From contig JBHJOJ010000268.1 of NCBI GenBank assembly GCA_050329835.1, positions 1 to 6,120 on the forward strand: a stretch of 6,120 bases of DNA, read 5' to 3'. Position numbers and translations under genes: made by a program. The notes beneath the pieces are model-generated. The model did no database searches and was not told where the DNA came from. It worked only from the letters and a program-made list of their open reading frames with translations. This DNA is from JANNOG01 sp050329835 (GTDB taxonomy: Bacteria > Actinomycetota > Actinomycetes > Actinomycetales > JBBAYJ01). Positions 1 through 4,597 of this stretch are shown here, piece after piece; within the stretch, counting starts at the first letter, position 1, and every line of letters starts with the position of its first letter.

Positions 1-168
1 GTCGTCGACATCCGCGCCGACGTCCTCACCGAGATCGACGGGCCCATGCTCCGCCACGGCCTGCAGGAACTGCACGGCAGCAGGCTCCGCGTCGTCCCGC
101 GCAGCACCGCCGACCGCCCGGACCGCGACCTCCTCGACACCCGCTGGCGCCGGTACCGGGCCGGCTGA
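1..168 (+). CDS. C-terminal end of a probable HNH endonuclease (5' part outside window)
   Basis: The frame is open from the first base to the TGA at 166-168 and gives 55 residues. It contains EIDGPMLRHGLQELHG followed by VVPRSTADRPDRDLL and a short basic tail (RWRRYRAG). From memory of the family, the pattern 'DGPML.HGLQ..HG ... PR....RPD...L' closes actinobacterial HNH endonucleases of the putative restriction-endonuclease type, downstream of the HNH core. The core itself would lie outside the window, so no catalytic residue can be checked. Third positions are almost all G or C, as expected for a real gene here. Two hairpins follow within 50 bases and probably end its transcript. The family call rests on this tail only. 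Confidence 0.6.
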   Translation, partial: VVDIRADVLTEIDGPMLRHGLQELHGSRLRVVPRSTADRPDRDLLDTRWRRYRAG

Positions 169-175
169 GGGCGCT

Positions 176-213
176 GACCAGACCTGATCTGGTCGACGCG
201 ACCCCCTGGTCGC
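176..213 (+). terminator. Two tandem hairpins after the HNH gene
   Basis: GACCAGA (176-182) pairs perfectly with TCTGGTC (188-194) over a 5-base loop. GCGACC (198-203) pairs perfectly with GGTCGC (208-213) over a 4-base loop. The first stem begins 8 bases after the stop codon of the HNH gene. No U tract follows, which is usual for hairpins proposed as terminators in high-GC Actinobacteria. The position fits a terminator; a protein-binding role is not excluded. Confidence 0.5.
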
Positions 214-249
214 AACCCAGTGACCGAGACCACGTCCACAGGGCGCTTC

Positions 250-284
250 CTGCACCTCAGTGTAAGATCTGTACTTGAGTGCAG
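250..284. promoter_or_regulatory. Inverted repeat over the start region of the MNT-HEPN operon (candidate operator)
   Basis: CTGCACCTCAGT (250-261) and ACTTGAGTGCAG (273-284) are imperfect inverted copies: TGCAC-TCA on the left with one extra C matches TGAGTGCA on the right. AGATCT (265-270) lies at the centre, and CTCA (256-259) and TGAG (276-279) are symmetric about the same point. A possible -10 box, TAAGAT (263-268), lies inside the repeat; I see no convincing -35. The repeat ends just before the GGAGG ribosome site. The first protein of the operon has a winged-helix domain, so autorepression here is a reasonable inference. Confidence 0.5.
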
Positions 285-285
285 A

Positions 286-290
286 GGAGG
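286..290 (+). promoter_or_regulatory. Ribosome binding site that selects GTG 296
   Basis: GGAGG, within GAGGAGGG, lies 5 bases before GTG 296-298. The more upstream TTG at 275 has no comparable site, and a start there would place GGAGG inside the coding sequence. This decides the start of the nucleotidyltransferase gene. Confidence 0.75.
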
Positions 291-295
291 GTCAC

Positions 296-886
296 GTGGA
301 CCTCACATCTCCGATTCGGGACGTCGTGCCGTCCCTTGACGGGCCTGTCCTGCAAGCCTTGGCGGGAACAACGGCGCCACTGCCGCTCACGCGAGTGCAT
401 CGCCTCGCCGGCGCGGGGAGCCTCAGCGGCGTCCGCAAGGTCCTCTTGAGGCTCGTGGCGACGGGACTTGCCGAGGAGGTGCCGGGCGGCTATCTCCTCA
501 ACCGCGACCATGTGGCCGCTCCCGCGGTGGAGCACCTCGCGGGACTTCGTCGAGAGGTCCTCCGGCGCCTCCGGGACTACGCGCGGGGCCTTCGACCCGC
601 TCCTCTGCTCGTCGGCGTCTTCGGATCGTTCGCCCGGTCCGACGGCGACGTGACCAGTGACATCGACGTCCTCGTCGTCACTCGCCCGGCCGCCGACGGT
701 GACCGCGACGACATCGCGCCTGACTTGTCCACAACCGTCCAGCGGTGGACCGGCAACGAGTGCCACGTTGTCACCGTGACCCCTGACGACATCGACCGGA
801 TGCGTCGCGCCGCCGAGCCGATCCTGACCGCCTGGAACGAAGACCTCGTCGTCATCCTCGGCGACCGATCGGTCCTGACGGCGTGA
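296..886 (+). CDS. Winged-helix / nucleotidyltransferase (MNT) protein, probable antitoxin of an MNT-HEPN pair
   Basis: The protein has 196 residues from GTG 296, chosen for its GGAGG site at ideal spacing; TTG 275 would add seven residues. Roughly residues 10-70 look like a winged helix (LPLTRVHRLAG, then a helix SGVRKVLLRLVATGL and a wing ending in GGYLL). The minimal nucleotidyltransferase motif follows: VFGSFARSDGDVTSDIDVLVV is a perfect GS-x10-DxD, with G110, S111, D122 and D124. In described MNT-HEPN systems such as MntA-HepT (type VII), the MNT enzyme transfers AMP to the HEPN toxin and silences it. The 4-base overlap with the HEPN-like gene downstream supports that pairing. The fused winged helix suggests that the antitoxin also represses its own promoter, where an inverted repeat sits. 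The nucleotide donor and the target residue are not shown by the sequence. Confidence 0.86.
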   Translation: MDLTSPIRDVVPSLDGPVLQALAGTTAPLPLTRVHRLAGAGSLSGVRKVLLRLVATGLAEEVPGGYLLNRDHVAAPAVEHLAGLRREVLRRLRDYARGLRPAPLLVGVFGSFARSDGDVTSDIDVLVVTRPAADGDRDDIAPDLSTTVQRWTGNECHVVTVTPDDIDRMRRAAEPILTAWNEDLVVILGDRSVLTA

Positions 887-1302
887 GCCCTCGCCAGTCG
901 CCGCGTGCTGGTGAGTGCACACCCGCGGACGCCCGCCATCGACTCCGTCAAGCTGAGTCGCTACTCCTCGTTGCCGACATCGCGTTGGCAGACGAGACCG
1001 ACACTGCAACGCCGGGGGTCGCCGCCGCGTTGGCGGTCCTGGCAGGCATCGCCGCCTCGGACGCCGCCTGCTGCCACGCGCTTCGCCGGCGGCCCCGAGG
1101 ACAGGACCACGGCCAGGCGCCAGCACTGCTCGCGACGGTTCAGCCCCACGGCCTCGCGATGGCCAAGGACCTCGCCGCCCTGCTCGCGGCGAAAGACGAG
1201 TCGCACTACGGCTTGAACCTCGTCAGCGCAGCCAAGGCACGGGCGCTGCTGAAGCGGGCGCACCGGATGGTCGCCCTGGCTCGTGACGTGCTGAGCGGCT
1301 GA
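883..1302 (+). CDS. HEPN-like small helical protein, probable toxin partner of the MNT protein
   Basis: The protein has 139 residues. It starts with a GTG that overlaps the previous stop (GTGA, 883-886), has no Shine-Dalgarno of its own, and is therefore probably translationally coupled. It is nearly all helical and Ala/Leu-rich. The core around residues 52-84 (LAGIAASDAACCHALRRRPRGQDHGQAPALL) and a C-terminal helix pair (SAAKARALLKRAHRMVALARDVL) resemble HEPN-fold partners of actinobacterial nucleotidyltransferases. HEPN RNases carry R-x4-6-H. The only candidates here are R69 or R70 to H76, and the RX4HXY form of HepT, whose Tyr is AMPylated, is absent. A Lys/His/Tyr patch (KDESHYG, 104-110) could carry a modified Tyr. 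The call rests mainly on the operon context and fold-like pattern. Cleavage activity is unproven, and the protein could instead be a non-catalytic adaptor. Confidence 0.72.
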   Translation: MSPRQSPRAGECTPADARHRLRQAESLLLVADIALADETDTATPGVAAALAVLAGIAASDAACCHALRRRPRGQDHGQAPALLATVQPHGLAMAKDLAALLAAKDESHYGLNLVSAAKARALLKRAHRMVALARDVLSG

Positions 1303-1322
1303 GCCTCGAACCACCGTGGAAC

Positions 1323-1517
1323 GTGACTGAGTCAGCGGCGGCGGACACCGAGAACCCACCGTCTCGCCAGCGCCGCGCGGTGCTGGCCGAGGCCGCGATC
1401 GTCACCGTCGCGAGCTCCGTCGTCGGCGCCTTGCTCGGCATCGCGGGCGGCTACAGGTGGCGTTGCCCTCCCGGCCGAGGTGCCGACCCTCCTGGGCGTC
1501 GAACGGGATGGACGTGA
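1323..1517 (+). pseudogene. 3'-truncated start of a membrane protein gene
   Basis: A GTG start opens a 64-codon frame. The first 44 residues look real: a polar head (MTESAAADTENPPSRQRR) followed by one hydrophobic helix (VLAEAAIVTVASSVVGALLGIAGGY). Their third positions are almost all G or C. After codon 44, at about 1455, the codons become irregular (cgt, cct, cga, ggt, gga) and the residues turn to Pro/Arg/Gly, as expected for sequence read out of its natural frame. I take 1323-1454 as the surviving N-terminus of an unrecognised one-helix or multi-helix membrane protein. The remainder to TGA 1517 is read-through into unrelated DNA. No good ribosome site precedes the start (only GTGG two bases away). 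Confidence 0.45.
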
Positions 1518-1642
1518 CGAGCGCGCCGTTGACGGCCACCGCCGCGATGCCGACGGCTGCGGCGCGGGTGAGCCACCGGCGGCGGGTCCACAGGGCGGCG
1601 GCCATGAAGACCACCGTGACCCTGCGCCGGGTTGAGCAGCAT
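1455..1642 (-). pseudogene. Broken minus-strand membrane-protein fragment
   Basis: On the minus strand from GTG 1614 the sequence reads MVFMAAALWTRRRWLTRAAA and then VGIAAVAVNGALVTSIPFDA, a hydrophobic stretch with a basic loop. Nearly every codon ends in G or C down to 1455. Further upstream (1615-1642) the plausible continuation, starting MLLNPAQ, is in another frame, so a frameshift or a false start is likely. The native C-terminus is missing: the coding signal ends where the plus-strand remnant begins, and no stop codon occurs there in this frame. I do not recognise the family. It may be a remnant of a small multi-helix membrane protein. Confidence 0.4.
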
Positions 1643-1666
1643 GGTCGCGAGGATGTCCGTACCTCC

Positions 1667-1690
1667 CGTCGATGGGGAGATGGATCGACG
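1667..1690 (-). terminator. Hairpin directly after the reductase stop codon
   Basis: CGTCGAT (1667-1673) and ATCGACG (1684-1690) pair perfectly over a 10-base loop. On the minus strand the stem starts at the base after the TGA of the reductase gene. There is no U tract. Position and symmetry fit a transcription terminator. Confidence 0.5.
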
Positions 1691-2644
1691 TCAGAAGTCC
1701 ACGACGAGGCGTCCGGCCGCGCGCGACACGCAGGCCATCATGACCCGGCCCGCCGTCCGCTCCTGCGGCGTGAGGACGTGGTCGCGGTGGTCGATCTCCC
1801 CCGACAGGACGGGGGTCTCACACGAGGCGCAGATCCCCTCCCGGCAGTCGCTGAGCACGGGTGCGCCGGCATCGACCAACACGTCGAGCAGGGACCGGTC
1901 CGCGGGCACGACGAGACATCGGCCGCTGCGCTGGAGGACGACCTCGAAGGCACCCGACTCCAGGGGCGGCGCGTCGGCGGTGGGCGGTGGCGCGGCGAAC
2001 CGCTCGACGTGCAGGGCGCCCGCGGGCCAGTCGGCCATGAGCGCCTCCATCGCTGCCAGCAGCGGCTCCGGCCCGCAGCAGTAGACCGCGAGCCCGGGAC
2101 GCGGATCACCCACCGCCCCCGGGAGGTCCAGCAGCCCGTAGGTGTCCTGCGGCCACACGGTCAACAGGTCGCCGTGCTCGCGCAGCCGGTCGACGAAGGC
2201 CATGGACGCCGCGCTCCGCCCCCCGTAGAGGAACCGGTACGGCACCCCCCGCCGGCGGACCTCCGCCGCCATCGGTATCAACGGCGTGACGCCGATGCCG
2301 CCCGCGACGAACACGTACTCGTCCGCATCCACCAGCCGGAAGTGGTTCTTCGGCCCCCGCACCCGGACCAGGTCGCCCGGCCGCAGCACGTCATGGACGT
2401 GCACCGACCCGCCGCGACCGGCCGCCTCCCGCAGGACGCCCACCCGGTACGACAAGCGGTCGGCCGGGTCGCCGCACAGGGAGTACTGCCGCACGACGTC
2501 GCCGCCCGCGGTCCCGAGGACCACGTCGACGTGCGCGCCCGGCTCCCACTCGTCGAGCTTGTCGCCCCCCGGGTGGACGAGCTCCAGGGACAGCACACCC
2601 GCGGCCTCCACCGTCATCGAGCGCACCATGAGCCGGGTGTCCAT
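1691..2644 (-). CDS. FMN/NAD(P)H-dependent ferredoxin-type oxygenase reductase (VanB / phthalate dioxygenase reductase type)
   Basis: The protein has 317 residues from ATG 2642-2644 and is soluble. The frame could extend upstream to 2770, but those residues are not family-like and would cover the operator palindromes. The order is flavin domain, NAD domain, C-terminal plant-type 2Fe-2S domain. The flavin motif is RQYSLCGDP (52-60). The nucleotide-binding motif is GGIGVTP (115-121), with CCGPEPLL at 189-196. The cluster ligands are C267, C272, C275 and C305 (C-x4-C-x2-C-x29-C). Length and order match phthalate dioxygenase reductase and vanillate demethylase reductase, which pass electrons from NAD(P)H to a Rieske oxygenase. 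No oxygenase lies next to it; downstream is the scar region, so its partner is elsewhere or lost. The gene is divergent from the HAD operon, and IclR-type palindromes fill the gap. The substrate is unknown. Confidence 0.93.
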   Translation of the reverse strand: MDTRLMVRSMTVEAAGVLSLELVHPGGDKLDEWEPGAHVDVVLGTAGGDVVRQYSLCGDPADRLSYRVGVLREAAGRGGSVHVHDVLRPGDLVRVRGPKNHFRLVDADEYVFVAGGIGVTPLIPMAAEVRRRGVPYRFLYGGRSAASMAFVDRLREHGDLLTVWPQDTYGLLDLPGAVGDPRPGLAVYCCGPEPLLAAMEALMADWPAGALHVERFAAPPPTADAPPLESGAFEVVLQRSGRCLVVPADRSLLDVLVDAGAPVLSDCREGICASCETPVLSGEIDHRDHVLTPQERTAGRVMMACVSRAAGRLVVDF

Positions 2645-2683
2645 GGCACCCCACGATGAGGCGCGGGTCCTGGCGCCCCAAGG

Positions 2684-2710
2684 CCCGTGTCCCGCACTGC
2701 GGGAAACGGG
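2684..2710. promoter_or_regulatory. IclR-type operator palindrome in the reductase/HAD gap (site 1)
   Basis: The core TCCCGCACTGCGGGA (2690-2704) is a perfect 15-bp palindrome around one central base. Outside one mismatched pair the symmetry continues with CCCGT (2684-2688) against ACGGG (2706-2710), so 12 of 13 base pairs match over 27 bp. The core resembles known IclR-family operators (TTCCGC-n3-GCGGAA type) and matches the palindrome beside the IclR gene at 5401-5415. Confidence 0.7.
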
Positions 2711-2731
2711 TCCTGCCGCCTGCCGGGACGC

Positions 2732-2750
2732 CGTTCCGCGATGAGGAACG
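2732..2750. promoter_or_regulatory. IclR-type operator palindrome (site 2)
   Basis: CGTTCC (2732-2737) and GGAACG (2745-2750) form an imperfect 19-bp palindrome centred on 2741, with one more matching pair inside (2739/2743). The 15-bp core TTCCGCGATGAGGAA fits the same consensus as site 1, and the two centres are 44 bp apart. It lies upstream of a possible -10 box for the HAD operon. Confidence 0.6.
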
Positions 2751-2779
2751 CACGCGTGCCCGGCGCCCACTGCTGCCCA

Positions 2780-2785
2780 TACCCT
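2780..2785 (+). promoter_or_regulatory. Possible -10 box of the HAD-tautomerase-SDR operon
   Basis: TACCCT has the TAnnnT pattern and is the same hexamer proposed for the IclR gene. It would start transcription near 2792, just before the GAGGTGAGGG ribosome site. No good -35 is visible at the usual distance, so an activator or the IclR sites upstream may matter. This is a pattern match only. Confidence 0.35.
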
Positions 2786-2802
2786 GCCGCCGAGGTGAGG
2801 GC

Positions 2803-2844
2803 ATGATCACGGAGATCGGGCGTCGATGGGCGGCACGCGCGTGA
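2803..2844 (+). CDS. Possible 13-residue leader peptide coupled to the HAD gene
   Basis: ATG 2803 has the best ribosome site in the area (GAGGTGAGGG, 2792-2801) and opens MITEIGRRWAARA. The TGA (2842-2844) overlaps GTG 2841 as GTGA; that GTG is in frame with the HAD gene. This is the usual geometry of translational coupling and the same junction type as the MNT-HEPN pair. The peptide has no run of a single amino acid that would suggest attenuation. It may be a true leader, or only a favourable-looking ATG near a promoter. Confidence 0.35.
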   Translation: MITEIGRRWAARA

Positions 2845-3485
2845 CGTCCGCGACCAGGGGCCTGCTGCTCGACATCGGCGGGGTCGTCCTCGCGGGCGGG
2901 CCCGCGCTGGCCAACCGCTGGGCGGCCGGTGAGCCGGCGCTCGCCGCCGTCGGCGCCCTGGGCGGTCCCGAGGACGACCTGTGGCAGCGCATGCTCGGCA
3001 GCCAGGTCAGCGAGCGCTCCTACTGGGAGACGCGGGCGCGGGAGTTCGGGGCGGCCCTCGGTCTCGAATGGACGACCCGCGACCTCATGAACGTCCTGTA
3101 CGCCCGCCCCGAGGCGGAGTGGCTGAACGGCGTCGTGGTGGACCTCATGCGCGAGGTCAAGGCGGCGCGGCTGCCGCTGGCGGCCCTGACCAACGACCTG
3201 CGCGACTTCCACGGCCAGGAGTGGGTCGACCGCCAGGAGTGGGTGCGACTGTTCGACACGATCGTCGACGCCTCCGTCACCGGGATCCTCAAGCCCGCCC
3301 CCGACGCGTTCGCCGCCGGCGCGGCCGCCCTCGGGCTGCCGCCCGGCGACGTCGTCTACCTCGACGACATGCCGTGGAACGTCGAGGGCGCGCTCGCCGC
3401 CGGGCTCGACGCGCACCGGGTCCGCCACGAGGACCCCGGGGAGGCCGTGGCCTGGGCCCGCGCCCGGCTCGGCCTCACCCCCTGA
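2826..3485 (+). CDS. HAD-superfamily hydrolase (probable phosphatase, subfamily IA-like)
   Basis: The protein has 219 residues from ATG 2826, or 214 from GTG 2841, which is coupled to a possible leader peptide; the first five residues (MGGTR) are not needed by the fold. HAD motifs appear in order: motif I LLLDIGGVV with nucleophile D16, motif II LAALTND (T122), motif III Lys in GILKPAPDAF (K156), and motif IV VVYLDDMPWN (D180, D181). Residues 30-110 form a helical cap of subfamily I type. Motif I is DxG rather than DxD, so the usual acid/base Asp is missing; this DxGGV form is seen in many phosphatase-like HAD proteins. It heads an operon with a tautomerase and an SDR. Hydrolysis of a phosphorylated pathway intermediate is plausible given the PEP-utilising enzyme nearby, but the substrate is not shown. 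Confidence 0.9.
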   Translation: MGGTRVTSATRGLLLDIGGVVLAGGPALANRWAAGEPALAAVGALGGPEDDLWQRMLGSQVSERSYWETRAREFGAALGLEWTTRDLMNVLYARPEAEWLNGVVVDLMREVKAARLPLAALTNDLRDFHGQEWVDRQEWVRLFDTIVDASVTGILKPAPDAFAAGAAALGLPPGDVVYLDDMPWNVEGALAAGLDAHRVRHEDPGEAVAWARARLGLTP

Positions 3486-3523
3486 TCGCCGACCGTCACC
3501 ACCACCCGACCAGCACCCGACCT

Positions 3524-3529
3524 GGAGGG
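3524..3529 (+). promoter_or_regulatory. Ribosome binding site of the tautomerase gene
   Basis: GGAGGG lies eight bases before GTG 3538. It fixes the start so that Pro follows the initiator, as the tautomerase family requires for its catalytic N-terminus. Confidence 0.8.
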
Positions 3530-3537
3530 AGAGCACC

Positions 3538-3789
3538 GTGCCGCTCGTCCGCATCGACCTCATGGAGGGGCGCCCGCCGGAGGTGATCCGGGAACTGCAC
3601 GAGCGCGTCGCCGTGCTGGTCGCCGAGATCACCGGCTCCCCGCTGGACCGGATCCGCACCTACATCACGCAGTTCCCGCCACAGGCGTGGGGCATCGGCG
3701 GGGTCCCCGCGGACGTGGCCCGCGCCGCGGACGTCGAGGCGCGCCGGGACGCCGCGGCCGCGCGCGCCGCCGAGACCGGCGACGCCTGA
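3538..3789 (+). CDS. 4-oxalocrotonate tautomerase family enzyme
   Basis: The protein has 83 residues from a GTG start with a strong ribosome site. After removal of Met the N-terminus is PLVRIDLMEGR, which aligns with classic 4-oxalocrotonate tautomerase. Pro1 is the catalytic base, Arg11 follows in MEGR, and Arg39 lies in DRIRTYIT. The WGIGG stretch matches FGIGG of the classic enzyme, so Phe50 is replaced by Trp. The last 20 or so residues form an Ala/Arg-rich helical tail not found in the 62-residue classic form. The family catalyses enol-keto or double-bond isomerisation of unsaturated oxo acids, often in aromatic meta-cleavage, and acts as a cytoplasmic oligomer. It lies 52 bases after the HAD gene and 10 bases before the SDR gene, so one transcript is likely. 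Its own substrate cannot be read from the sequence. Confidence 0.9.
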   Translation: MPLVRIDLMEGRPPEVIRELHERVAVLVAEITGSPLDRIRTYITQFPPQAWGIGGVPADVARAADVEARRDAAAARAAETGDA

Positions 3790-3799
3790 CGGGCACGGC

Positions 3800-4564
3800 G
3801 TGAGCAGCGAGCCCGACCTCTGCGTCGTCGTCGGCGCCACCGGCGCGATCGGCGGCGCGGTGGTGCGCCGCCTCGTCCGTCGCGGCCAACGGGTGCTCGC
3901 CGTCGCCCGCTCCCCCGAGGCCCTCGACGGCCTGGCCGTCGCGCACGCGGCGGTGACGGCGTGCGCCGCCGACATCGGCGACGACTCCGCCGTCCCCGAG
4001 CTGCGCGAGGCCGTGACGGCCGCCGGCGGGCAGGTCCACCTCGCGGTGTTCGCGGCCGGGCTGCCGGTCAGGGGCTCGCTGGACACGGTGGAGCCGGCGG
4101 TCCTGGCCCGCGGGGTCGACATCAAGGTGGGCGGCCTGTTGCGCCTGGTCCGGGGATGCGGCGACGCCCTTGGACCCGGGTCGCGCATCGTGACCTTCGC
4201 CGGCTCTTTGGGCCTGGAGCCGCGGGCGACGGAGGCCGGCCCGGGCACGGTCAACGCCGCGGTCCTCAACGCCATGCGCCAGCTCAGCCTCCTGTGGGGG
4301 CCGCGCGGCGTGACGACCCACACGATCAGCCCGGGCCCGGCCGACACTCCGCGCCTGCGCCGGATCGTCGAGGCGGTGGCGGCCGAGCAGGCCCGCCCCG
4401 TGGACGAGGTGTGGGCCGGCTACGCCGCGGAGAACTCCCTGGGCCGCCTGCCCACGGCGGACGAGGTCGCCTGGGGGGTCGAGATCCTCCTGGCTCCCGA
4501 GGCCGACCTGCTGCACGGATCGGTGCTGTCCCTCGACGCGGGCGGCCACCGCGGCATCCACTGA
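3800..4564 (+). CDS. Atypical SDR-family oxidoreductase lacking the YxxxK motif
   Basis: The protein has 254 residues, starts at GTG 3800 ten bases after the tautomerase stop with no clear ribosome site, and is probably coupled. The N-terminal Rossmann motif is VVGATGAIGG (10-19), with basic residues R37 and R28/R31 nearby that could favour NADP. D59 begins the DI that contacts adenine, and Ser136 sits where the catalytic Ser is expected (IVTFAGSLG). The Tyr and Lys of YxxxK are replaced: the aligned segment GPGTVNAAVLNAMRQL has Pro148 and Asn152. The usual SPGP (177-180) and GRLPTADEVAWGVEILL (215-231) follow, with an ending SVLSLDAGGH typical of classical SDRs. It probably still binds a dinucleotide, but standard alcohol/ketone chemistry is doubtful. 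It could be an atypical reductase or isomerase. Its fellow operon genes point to catabolism of an organic acid or aromatic compound. Confidence 0.9.
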   Translation: MSSEPDLCVVVGATGAIGGAVVRRLVRRGQRVLAVARSPEALDGLAVAHAAVTACAADIGDDSAVPELREAVTAAGGQVHLAVFAAGLPVRGSLDTVEPAVLARGVDIKVGGLLRLVRGCGDALGPGSRIVTFAGSLGLEPRATEAGPGTVNAAVLNAMRQLSLLWGPRGVTTHTISPGPADTPRLRRIVEAVAAEQARPVDEVWAGYAAENSLGRLPTADEVAWGVEILLAPEADLLHGSVLSLDAGGHRGIH

Positions 4565-4574
4565 CAACCCGCAG

Positions 4575-4597
4575 GAGCGTCCGCCCCGGCGACGCTC
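4575..4597. terminator. Hairpin between convergent SDR and IclR genes
   Basis: GAGCGTC (4575-4581) pairs perfectly with GACGCTC (4591-4597) over a 9-base GC-rich loop. It lies in the 31-base gap of two convergent genes and overlaps the IclR stop codon (4596-4598), so it could end transcripts from both sides. No U tract on either strand. Confidence 0.55.

Larger units (their letters stand above)
1303..1690. other. Gene-free scar region with remnants of two genes
   Basis: No intact gene fits here. A plus-strand coding signal (high G+C at third positions) runs from 1323 to about 1454 and then stops being gene-like without a stop codon. From 1455 to about 1640 the coding signal is on the minus strand instead. 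The last bases form the hairpin after the reductase gene. I found no transposase, terminal inverted repeat or target-site duplication. The simplest reading is a deletion or inversion that joined two truncated genes. Confidence 0.55.

Noticed and set aside
257..1126. Long minus-strand open frame opposite the MNT-HEPN pair
   Set aside because: Arg/Gly/Pro-rich with no motif; it mirrors the high-GC plus-strand genes, which have clear motifs and a good ribosome site.
1324..1334. Palindrome TGACTGAGTCA at the start of the truncated membrane gene
   Set aside because: It is short, lies within the first codons, and has no second copy; chance is enough to explain it.
1660..1690. STGGTDILA-like string upstream of the minus-strand fragment, reminiscent of YitT-type membrane proteins
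   Set aside because: It overlaps the terminator hairpin, has weaker codon bias and is out of frame with the hydrophobic part; too short for a family call.
1303..1690. Mobile element as the cause of the scar
   Set aside because: I found no transposase fragment, terminal repeats or target duplication.
1457..2659. 400-codon plus-strand open frame across the reductase gene
   Set aside because: It is antisense to the reductase, whose flavin, NAD and 2Fe-2S motifs are complete; the translation is low-complexity and Arg/His-rich.
2645..2770. N-terminal extension of the reductase to 2770
   Set aside because: The extra 42 residues are unlike the family and would cover both operator palindromes; ATG 2644 gives the normal length.
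2391..3659. Long minus-strand frame across the HAD gene and part of the reductase
   Set aside because: It has no recognisable domain and is antisense to a HAD protein with all motifs.
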